From the NCBI GenBank assembly GCA_964558465.1, contig CAZLEF010000139.1:1-7651 (forward strand): DNA of 7,651 nt, in the 5' to 3' direction. This stretch comes from JACJYC01 sp964558465 (GTDB lineage Bacteria > Bacteroidota > Bacteroidia > Chitinophagales > Saprospiraceae). The position numbers were made by a program, and so were the translations under genes. Each line of letters begins with the position of its first letter. The first letter of the stretch is position 1. Of the stretch, positions 1-4,694 are shown piece after piece. Under the pieces are notes generated by a model. It saw only the letters and a list, made by a program, of their open reading frames with translations, did no database searches and was not told the DNA's origin.

Positions 1-807
1 GCCACCGCTGCCGCCGCGACCACCGCCGCCGCCACGCCGGCCGCCACGATCGCCGCCGCGGCGGCCGCGATCGCCGCCGCGTCCGCGACCGCGGCGATCA
101 CCGCCTCGTTCTCCGCCGCGTTCGCCGCCGCCGGGGCCTGTTTCCTTTTTGGTCACACCCACATGCGGAGAAAGGTCGCGTTTGCCAAGCACTTCACCTT
201 TGCACAACCAAACCTTGATGCCGATAATGCCGTAAACCGTCTGAGCCTCTTTCAGGGAATAATCGATATCCGCCCTGAACGTATGAAGCGGCGTGCGGCC
301 TTCCTTGAATTCTTCAGACCGGGACATATCGGCGCCGTTCAGACGGCCGGATATGCGGACTTTGATCCCTTCGGCGCCTGCGCGCATAGTGGACTGGATG
401 GCCATTTTGATTGCCCGGCGATAATTGATACGGGCTTCCAACTGTTTGGCGACAGATTCTGCGACAATGGCAGCATCCAATTCCGGTTTCCGGATCTCAA
501 CGATATTGATCTGGACATCCTTTCCGGTCAGTTTTTTTAATTCTTCCCGGATCCGGTCTACTTCCTGGCCGCCTTTGCCGATGATAATGCCGGGGCGGGA
601 AGTATGGATGGTTACGGTGATCCGCTTGAGCGTCCGTTCGATGATAATACGCGCAATGCCGCCTTTGGGGATACGGGCATCGAGGTAGATCCGGATTTTT
701 TCATCCTCAACTACTTTCTGTCCGAAATCCTTGTCGGCAAACCAGTTGGAATCCCATCCCCTGATGATGCCTAAGCGGTTACCTATTGGATTTGTCTTTT
801 GACCCAT
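1..807 (-). CDS. rpsC: 30S ribosomal protein S3 with RGG-rich tail (3' end outside window)
   Basis: S3 forms part of the mRNA entry channel of the 30S subunit and contributes to its helicase activity. The first 269 codons are present; no stop occurs before the window edge. The start MGQKTNPIGNRLGIIRGW is canonical. The type-2 KH domain contains RPGIIIGKGG (71-80), with the GKGG loop at 77-80. The C-terminal domain follows with MRAGAEGIKVRISGRLNGADMSRSE and ends near KVWLCKGEVLGKRDLSP (about 198-214). From about residue 224 the protein enters a low-complexity tail. Residues 230-269 contain 22 Gly, 13 Arg, 3 Asp, 1 Glu and 1 Ser, with seven RGG triplets. E. coli S3 has about 233 residues, so this tail is an addition to the family core. 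The frame is continuous with the core and I see no frameshift. No Shine-Dalgarno sequence precedes the ATG at 807; the upstream sequence is AT-rich. Confidence 0.96.
   Translation of the reverse strand, partial: MGQKTNPIGNRLGIIRGWDSNWFADKDFGQKVVEDEKIRIYLDARIPKGGIARIIIERTLKRITVTIHTSRPGIIIGKGGQEVDRIREELKKLTGKDVQINIVEIRKPELDAAIVAESVAKQLEARINYRRAIKMAIQSTMRAGAEGIKVRISGRLNGADMSRSEEFKEGRTPLHTFRADIDYSLKEAQTVYGIIGIKVWLCKGEVLGKRDLSPHVGVTKKETGPGGGERGGERGGDRRGRGRGGDRGRRGGDRGGRRGGGGGRGGSGG
47..81 (-). repeat. In-frame direct repeat in the S3 RGG tail
   Basis: The 14-base sequence CGATCGCCGCCGCG occurs at 47-60 and again at 68-81, an offset of 21 bases or exactly seven codons, so both copies are read in the same frame of rpsC and encode RGGD followed by Arg/Gly residues. 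The surrounding sequence is made of similar GCC, GCG and ACC triplets. Expansion by slippage or unequal recombination within the tail is a plausible origin, and tail length may vary between strains. Confidence 0.6.
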
Positions 808-833
808 TATCGAAAAATTGGTAGAAATTTAAA

Positions 834-1232
834 TTAATCTTGCGAAGCTTCCTCCGCCTGAACGCCTGCGATTTCGCTTTCCAAGGGTTTGCGGTTCTCA
901 ACAACAAGCGTTACATGATTTGTCCTTTTGCGAATGCGGTGTGCGCGGCCGTGCGGTGCAGGGCGAATACGTTTGATCATGGCGCCCTCATCCGAGAAGA
1001 CTGATTTGACAACGAGGTTATAATCGTCGGCGCTTTCAGCGCTACCGGCTTTATTTTCCCAGTTGGATATGGCCGACAAGAGCAGTTTCTCCAGCCAGAT
1101 AGCACCTTCCCGCTTGGTATAGTGCAGAATAGCCAACGCGTCACCTACGCGCTTACCCCGGATATTATCAACAACCAGCCTCATTTTACGGGCCGACATC
1201 GGGATGTTCTTCAATTTAGCTACTGCTTCCAT
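834..1232 (-). CDS. rplV: 50S ribosomal protein L22
   Basis: L22 contacts all domains of 23S rRNA, and its long beta-hairpin lines the peptide exit tunnel opposite L4. The 132-residue product is somewhat longer than the common 110-115. It has the core start AKLKNIPMSARKMRLVVDNIRG (5-26) and the conserved hairpin region at about 80-110, with KRIRPAPHGRAHRIRKRTNHVTLVV, where no macrolide-resistance type deletion is visible. After ENRKP the protein adds an acidic C-terminal stretch, ESEIAGVQAEEASQD. The ATG at 1232 follows CTGAATTGAA, without a Shine-Dalgarno sequence. It is followed 26 nt later by rpsC across an AT-rich gap with no hairpin. Confidence 0.96.
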   Translation of the reverse strand: MEAVAKLKNIPMSARKMRLVVDNIRGKRVGDALAILHYTKREGAIWLEKLLLSAISNWENKAGSAESADDYNLVVKSVFSDEGAMIKRIRPAPHGRAHRIRKRTNHVTLVVENRKPLESEIAGVQAEEASQD

Positions 1233-1246
1233 TTCAATTCAGATTT

Positions 1247-1268
1247 GGCCGCAAAACCTCAGGCGGCC
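1247..1268 (-). repeat. Inverted repeat just upstream of rplV
   Basis: GGCCGC and GCGGCC (1247-1252 and 1263-1268) are perfectly complementary over 6 bp with a 10-nt loop. The stem ends 14 nt before the rplV start, so a stable hairpin here could hinder ribosome loading. It is the third inverted repeat in the 134-nt spacer at 1233-1366, which holds no ATG on the minus strand and no plausible small gene. Confidence 0.5.
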
Positions 1269-1290
1269 TGTATGATCAAATTTTGTTTTA

Positions 1291-1313
1291 CCGCCACACT
1301 GCCAGCGTGGCAG
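1291..1313 (-). repeat. Pair of mutually exclusive stems in the rpsS-rplV spacer
   Basis: On the minus strand CTGCCA (complement of 1308-1313) can pair with TGGCAG (complement of 1299-1304) as a 6-bp stem with a CGC loop. The same 5' arm, CTGCCAC, can instead pair with GTGGCGG (complement of 1291-1297) as 7 bp including one G-U. Both cannot form together. Alternative pairing of this kind is found in switching RNAs but also arises by chance in GC-rich repeats. Confidence 0.45.
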
Positions 1314-1344
1314 AATGGCTGTAATTTATTATTTCCGGGGTTTT

Positions 1345-1363
1345 CTCCGACCAGAGGTCGGAG
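1345..1363 (-). repeat. Hairpin 3 nt after the rpsS stop
   Basis: CTCCGACC and GGTCGGAG (1345-1352 and 1356-1363) form a perfect 8-bp GC-rich stem with a 3-nt loop, read as TCT on the minus strand. It begins only 3 nt after the rpsS stop codon. The bases after it on the minus strand are AAAACCCCGG, so there is no U-run. A 3'-end stabiliser or processing hairpin for the upstream mRNA is a reasonable inference. Confidence 0.65.
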
Positions 1364-1366
1364 GTA

Positions 1367-1636
1367 CTATTTTTTGCGGTTGCCCGAATGCCCTTTAAAG
1401 TTCCGGGTTGGCGCAAATTCTCCAAGCTTGTGGCCAACCATGTTCTCGGTTACAAAAACCGGAACAAAGGTTTTGCCATTATGGACGGCGATGGTTTCGC
1501 CTACCATATCGGGTACGATCATTGAAGCCCTGGACCAAGTCTTGATCACCGTTTTCCTGTTGGAATCTTTGGCTTTCAGAATTTTGTCCATCAGCTTGTG
1601 GAACACGTACGGGCCTTTTTTGATTGATCTTGCCAT
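1367..1636 (-). CDS. rpsS: 30S ribosomal protein S19
   Basis: S19 is a late-binding head protein of the 30S subunit that, with S13, contacts the A-site finger and the 50S side. The 89-residue product is the usual length. It begins MARSIKKGPYVFHKL and contains KTWSRASMIVPDMVGETIAVHNGK (33-56) and the family signature block VGHKLGEFAPTRNFKGHSGNRKK at the C-terminus. The ATG at 1636 follows GATAAACAGTAACA, A-rich and without a Shine-Dalgarno sequence. It lies between rplB, as in the standard S10 order, and an unusually long spacer of 134 nt before rplV. Confidence 0.97.
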   Translation of the reverse strand: MARSIKKGPYVFHKLMDKILKAKDSNRKTVIKTWSRASMIVPDMVGETIAVHNGKTFVPVFVTENMVGHKLGEFAPTRNFKGHSGNRKK

Positions 1637-1655
1637 TGTTACTGTTTATCTTTGG

Positions 1656-1671
1656 AGGATCCGCGGATCCT
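1656..1671 (-). repeat. 16-bp perfect palindrome in the rplB-rpsS spacer
   Basis: AGGATCCGCGGATCCT is an exact 16-bp palindrome, made of two GGATCC hexamers around a central GC and containing CCGCGG. It lies 14 nt after the rplB stop and 19 nt before the rpsS start. In RNA it would give a hairpin of about 6 bp with a 4-nt loop; in DNA it is a symmetric site of the kind a dimeric protein could bind. No such binding is known to me. Confidence 0.6.
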
Positions 1672-1685
1672 GTTTAGCCGATTAA

Positions 1686-2513
1686 TTATTTGGTCTTCCG
1701 GCGCGAGATGATCAAACGGTTCGAGCTCTTGGTTTTGCTGCGGGTTTTCTGGCCTTTGGCCATGATACCGGTTCTTGAGCGGGGGTGTCCGCCGGTTGCA
1801 CGTCCTTCGCCGCCACCCATCGGGTGATCAACCGGGTTCATGGAGACACCGCGGTTGCGGGGCCTGCGTCCGATCCAGCGTTTGCGGCCGGCCTTACCCA
1901 GTGCCTGGAGGGCGTGATCCGGGTTGGAGGTTGACCCCATGGTGGCTTTGCAGGTAATCAGTACGCGCCGCACCTCACCTGAGGGCAGTTTGATGACCGC
2001 ATAGCGATCTTCACGGCCCATCATCACGGCGCTGGTGCCTGCGCTCCGTACGAGGGCTGCGCCTTTGCCGGGCGCCATTTCAATAGCGTGGATATCCGAG
2101 CCAAGCGGAATATCCTGCAGGAAGAGGGCATTTCCGGTATTGGGCGGAGCGCCTTTGCCTGAAAGCAACTTATCGCCGACTTTGAGGCCTTTGGGTGCAA
2201 TGATATAGCGTTTTTCGCCGTCTGCATAAACCAGCAATGCGATATAAGCGGTCCGGTTCGGGTCGTATTCAATCGTTTGTACGATTGCAGGAACGCCGTC
2301 CTTGTTCCGCTTCATGTCGATCACGCGGTAGCGGCGTTTGTGTCCGCCGCCGCGATAACGCACGGTCATTTTGCCTACATGGTTGCGACCGCCGCTCTTT
2401 TTGATAGGCGCCAGCAGGCTTTTTTCCGGCTGGTCGGTGGTCAGCTCCGTAAAAGCGTTCCCCAGGCGAAAACGGGTTCCGGGAGTAATCGGATTAAATT
2501 TCTTTATTGGCAT
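1686..2513 (-). CDS. rplB: 50S ribosomal protein L2
   Basis: L2 is one of the most conserved 50S proteins. It is needed for subunit association and for formation of the peptidyl transferase centre, and forms bridge B7b. The 275-residue product is full length. Signatures include the N-terminal RNA-binding region KSGGRNHVGKMTVRYRGGGHKRRYR (39-63), IEYDPNRTAYIALL (81-94) and the C-terminal motif MNPVDHPMGGGEGR (225-238). His230 corresponds to the histidine called H229 in E. coli and is kept. The next His of the usual HPHGGGEG motif is Met232, a variant I associate with Bacteroidota. The tail GHPRSRTGIMAKGQKTRSK is also of that type. The start MPIKKFNP is canonical. The gene begins 14 nt after rplW and ends 49 nt before rpsS. 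Confidence 0.98.
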   Translation of the reverse strand: MPIKKFNPITPGTRFRLGNAFTELTTDQPEKSLLAPIKKSGGRNHVGKMTVRYRGGGHKRRYRVIDMKRNKDGVPAIVQTIEYDPNRTAYIALLVYADGEKRYIIAPKGLKVGDKLLSGKGAPPNTGNALFLQDIPLGSDIHAIEMAPGKGAALVRSAGTSAVMMGREDRYAVIKLPSGEVRRVLITCKATMGSTSNPDHALQALGKAGRKRWIGRRPRNRGVSMNPVDHPMGGGEGRATGGHPRSRTGIMAKGQKTRSKTKSSNRLIISRRKTK

Positions 2514-2527
2514 CGCTCAGAGGCATT

Positions 2528-2824
2528 TTAAAGTTCACCAAAGAAATCAATTTCTTCTCCCTGCGTCAAGGTCACAATGGCCTTTTTGAAGGAAGAAACA
2601 CGGCCGCGGATCACGCTGGTACGCGTATTGCGATTTTTGGCCCTGGCCGGCATTACAAGGGTATTGACAGATTCGACGTTTACCCCGTACATTGCTTCAA
2701 CCGCTTTTTTAATTTCGATTTTGTTGGCCTTTTTGTCCACCACAAAGCTGTATTGATTGACCTTGGAGGTCAGGGTTTCAGCTTTTTCGGTGATGATGGG
2801 CCGGATTAAAATCGTCCTTGCCAT
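2528..2824 (-). CDS. rplW: 50S ribosomal protein L23
   Basis: L23 sits at the exit of the peptide tunnel and is the docking site for trigger factor and the signal recognition particle. The 98-residue product fits the bacterial family of about 95-100. Recognisable parts are the N-terminal RPIITEKAETL (8-18), YSFVVDKKANKIEIKKAVEAMYGV (25-48, the core RNA-binding fold) and the C-terminal strand FKKAIVTLTQGEEIDFF. The N-terminal MARTIL extends slightly beyond the minimal form. The ATG at 2824 follows AATAAAATACC. It is separated from rplD by 34 nt, holding only a weak 4-5 bp GC inverted repeat, and from rplB by 14 nt. Confidence 0.96.
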   Translation of the reverse strand: MARTILIRPIITEKAETLTSKVNQYSFVVDKKANKIEIKKAVEAMYGVNVESVNTLVMPARAKNRNTRTSVIRGRVSSFKKAIVTLTQGEEIDFFGEL

Positions 2825-2858
2825 GGTATTTTATTGATTTGCCGGACGGCGCCGGTCA

Positions 2859-3488
2859 TTAACGATCTAAGTTCTCAATAATTTTTGTTACAGCGCCTTC
2901 GCTCAGTACCAGGGTATTGGCGTTCATGATCTGATAGGTATTCAGATCTGCGGCCCTGACGACGGCGGTCCTTTCGAGATTGCGGCTGGAGAGGTAGACC
3001 TCTTTTTCGTATTCTGCAGTGACCAGCAGGCATTTTTTATTAGCCAGTTGGAGGCTGCTGAGGATAGTTTTGTAAGCCTTGGTCTTCGGGGCTTCAAAAG
3101 AAAAATCTTCCACCACCATGATCTGGCCGCCGGCTGCTTTGCTCGACAGTGCAGATTTACGGGCCAGGCGCTTGACCTTTTTGTTCAGTTGCATTGCGTA
3201 ATCGCGCGGTTTGGGGCCAAAAACCCGGCCACCGCCACGGAATAAGGGGCTGTTGATATCCCCCTTCCGGGAGCCGCCGGTTCCCTTCTGGCGATGGAGT
3301 TTGCGCGTTGAACCGCTTATTTCGCTGCGTTCTTTCGATTTATGCGTACCCTGGCGTTGGTTGGCCAGGTATTGTTTAACGGACAGATACACGGCGTGCT
3401 CGTTGGGTTCGATGCCGAAGATATCATCCGGAAGATCGACTTCCCTGCCGGTTGTTTGTCCTTGTATATTGAGCACTTCGATTTTCAT
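2859..3488 (-). CDS. rplD: 50S ribosomal protein L4
   Basis: L4 binds domain I of 23S rRNA during early 50S assembly; its extended loop reaches the peptide exit tunnel and forms part of the constriction next to L22. The 209-residue product is of normal length. It starts MKIEVLNIQGQTTGREVDLP. The extended loop is at about 43-98 and contains the conserved HRQKGTGGSRKG and FRGGGRVFGPKPRDY. The C-terminal part ends TKIIENLDR. No deletion in the tunnel loop is seen. In E. coli L4 represses the S10 operon by binding the leader upstream of rpsJ; whether it does so here is unknown, and the structured rpsJ-rplC spacer would be one place to test. The start ATG at 3488 follows AATTCAACAGCG, without a Shine-Dalgarno sequence. 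Confidence 0.97.
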   Translation of the reverse strand: MKIEVLNIQGQTTGREVDLPDDIFGIEPNEHAVYLSVKQYLANQRQGTHKSKERSEISGSTRKLHRQKGTGGSRKGDINSPLFRGGGRVFGPKPRDYAMQLNKKVKRLARKSALSSKAAGGQIMVVEDFSFEAPKTKAYKTILSSLQLANKKCLLVTAEYEKEVYLSSRNLERTAVVRAADLNTYQIMNANTLVLSEGAVTKIIENLDR

Positions 3489-3506
3489 CGCTGTTGAATT
3501 AAACTT

Positions 3507-3520
3507 TCAGCAAATGCTGA
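3507..3520 (-). repeat. Short inverted repeat in the rplC-rplD spacer
   Basis: TCAGCA and TGCTGA (3507-3512 and 3515-3520) are complementary over 6 bp with only 2 nt between them. A hairpin in RNA would have to open the innermost pairs. It lies 6 nt after the rplC stop and 18 nt before the rplD start. It is probably weak, and is listed because inverted repeats recur in several other spacers of this cluster. Confidence 0.35.
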
Positions 3521-3526
3521 GGTTGA

Positions 3527-4156
3527 TTAAATCTTTTTTTCAAGGATAATGAAGGCGCCTTTATGTCCTGGAATAGCGCCTTTCACCAGGATCAGGTTCT
3601 GTTCCGGGAAAATTTTCAGGACACGAAGGTTTTTCACTTTGACCTGGTCGCCGCCATCGCGGCCAGCCATCCGCATGCCTTTGAAAACTTTGGAAGGGAA
3701 GGAAGAAGCGCCGATGGAACCCGGAGCGCGTCCGCGGTTGTGCTGACCGTGGGTCTGGTCGTTCACACCGCTAAAACCATGACGTTTGACAACGCCCTGG
3801 AAACCTTTGCCTTTGGTTACCCCGACGGCATTGATCACGTCGCCTTCGGCAAAGACTTCGGCAACGTTAACGGTTTCACCTTGTTTTTTCTGGATACTGA
3901 AGTCGCGGAATTCGACGACTTTTCTCTTCGGCGTAGTGCCTGCTTTCTGGAAATGCCCCAGGAGAGGTTGGGTTGTATTTTTTTCTTTGGCTTCGGCAAA
4001 ACCAAGCTGGACGGCAGAATAGCCATCTTTGCTATCCTCTGTTTTCACCTGGGTTACCACACACGGGCCTGCTTCCACGACGGTGCAAGCCACGTTTTTA
4101 CCTGCACCGTCATAGATGCTGGTCATACCGATTTTTTTACCAATTAATCCGTTCAT
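3527..4156 (-). CDS. rplC: 50S ribosomal protein L3
   Basis: L3 is an early-assembly 50S protein bound near the 3' end of 23S rRNA, with an extension reaching toward the peptidyl transferase centre. The 209-residue product matches the usual bacterial length. Signatures include MNGLIGKKIGMTSIYD at the N-terminus, TKGKGFQGVVKRHGF (114-128), the extension THGQHNRGRAPGSIGASSFPSKVFKGMRMAGRDGG (135-169) and NLILVKGAIPGHKG. At residue 150, where E. coli has the Gln that PrmB methylates, this protein has Ala, so that modification cannot occur here; I believe this is common in Bacteroidota. The ATG at 4156 is supported by the canonical N-terminus and by an in-frame stop shortly upstream. It is followed 38 nt later by rplD. 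Confidence 0.97.
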   Translation of the reverse strand: MNGLIGKKIGMTSIYDGAGKNVACTVVEAGPCVVTQVKTEDSKDGYSAVQLGFAEAKEKNTTQPLLGHFQKAGTTPKRKVVEFRDFSIQKKQGETVNVAEVFAEGDVINAVGVTKGKGFQGVVKRHGFSGVNDQTHGQHNRGRAPGSIGASSFPSKVFKGMRMAGRDGGDQVKVKNLRVLKIFPEQNLILVKGAIPGHKGAFIILEKKI

Positions 4157-4171
4157 CCCTGATGAATTTAT

Positions 4172-4281
4172 ATCAGCTTTCGCCTGACAACCAAAAGGTT
4201 ATTGCCAAGGTTACAGCGTTTGACGATGCGACCGCCCCTTGCGGGGGACGGACAACGGCCTTTGTTCAAACGGAAGCTGAT
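4172..4281 (-). promoter_or_regulatory. Candidate structured RNA (three-way junction) between rpsJ and rplC
   Basis: The 138-nt spacer (4157-4294) contains no ATG on the minus strand and no plausible gene, but has nested complementarity. An outer helix can form between 4274-4281 and 4172-4179 (ATCAGCTT with AAGCTGAT, 8 bp). Directly inside it a 7-bp helix joins 4266-4272 to 4217-4223 (CGTTTGA with TCAAACG). This is capped by a GC-rich hairpin at 4232-4251 (CCG-CCCC with GGGG-CGG, one bulged base). A small AACC-TTTT-GGTT hairpin at 4189-4200 fills the third branch. The outer helix ends 15 nt before the rplC start. The position suits a cis element controlling translation of the L3-L4-L23-L2 block, possibly by one of those proteins. 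The helices are seen directly; the regulatory role is inference. Confidence 0.45.
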
Positions 4282-4294
4282 CCGATGATTAAGG

Positions 4295-4603
4295 TTACGT
4301 CAGTTTTACTTGAATGTCAACGCCACTCGGTAGTTCCAATTTAGAAAGGGCATCCACCGTTTTCTGAGTAGGCGTGTAAATCTCGATGAGGCGTTTGTGG
4401 GTACGCAACTGGAACTGCTCCCGAGATTTTTTATTGACGTGCGGAGAACGGAGCACGGTATAAATATTCTTCTCGGTGGGCAGCGGAATCGGTCCAGCTA
4501 CAATAGCTCCACTGTTGCGAACCGTTTTTACGATTTTTTCGGTAGATTTATCCACCAGGTTGTGATCGTAAGAACGGAGTTTGATTCTGATCTTCTGATT
4601 CAT
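4295..4603 (-). CDS. rpsJ: 30S ribosomal protein S10 (NusE)
   Basis: S10 is a head protein of the 30S subunit. In bacteria generally it also acts as NusE, binding NusB and NusG in antitermination and transcription-translation coupling. The 102-residue product has the usual length. It starts MNQKIRIKLRSYDHNLVD and contains the characteristic GPIPLPT (38-44), followed by the long-loop block LRSPHVNKKSREQFQLRTHKR (51-71), which carries the S10 family signature. The end is LELPSGVDIQVKLT. The ATG at 4603 is preceded by TTCGTTGATGGC, with no Shine-Dalgarno sequence. It is the first gene of the S10 block, 91 nt after fusA across a GC-rich hairpin and 138 nt before rplC across an unusually long, structured spacer. 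Confidence 0.97.
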   Translation of the reverse strand: MNQKIRIKLRSYDHNLVDKSTEKIVKTVRNSGAIVAGPIPLPTEKNIYTVLRSPHVNKKSREQFQLRTHKRLIEIYTPTQKTVDALSKLELPSGVDIQVKLT

Positions 4604-4641
4604 GCCATCAACGAATTAAAATGTCAAGTTTTGAAGTTAAA

Positions 4642-4684
4642 TTCAGGGGGCGCCTGGGCGCTTTTGCCCCGGACTCCCCCTGAA
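4642..4684 (-). repeat. 43-nt GC-rich hairpin in the fusA-rpsJ spacer
   Basis: The perfect 9-bp arms TTCAGGGGG (4642-4650) and CCCCCTGAA (4676-4684) enclose a second hairpin: in the minus-strand RNA GGGGC, AAAA and GCGCCC can pair with one bulged G. The element starts 10 nt after the fusA stop and ends 38 nt before the rpsJ start. The bases after it on the minus strand are TTTAACTTC, without a U-run, so it does not resemble a strong intrinsic terminator. It marks the str/S10 boundary. Partial attenuation, an RNase processing site or 3'-end protection of fusA mRNA are all possible; none is shown by the sequence. Confidence 0.7.
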
Positions 4685-4694
4685 CGCTATGGAA

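Noticed and set aside
1..130. GC-rich GCC/GCG repeats at the left edge as a CRISPR array or a non-coding satellite
   Set aside because: The units are irregular, there are no spacers, and the minus-strand frame is continuous with rpsC and encodes the Arg/Gly tail.
1122..1685. Plus-strand open frame across the rpsS-rplV spacer
   Set aside because: It overlaps rplV and all of rpsS in antisense. The part in the spacer consists of inverted repeats, and no protein family is recognisable.
3563..4147. Plus-strand open frame of 194 codons opposite rplC
   Set aside because: It mirrors rplC almost end to end and has no independent evidence of coding.
4604..4625. TTGACA on the minus strand in the fusA-rpsJ spacer as a -35 box
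   Set aside because: A -10 element at normal spacing would fall on the rpsJ start codon, and Bacteroidota promoters use a different consensus (TTTG and TAnnTTTG).
4642..4684. The fusA-rpsJ hairpin as a rho-independent terminator
   Set aside because: No U-run follows the stem on the minus strand and essential genes of the same block continue downstream.
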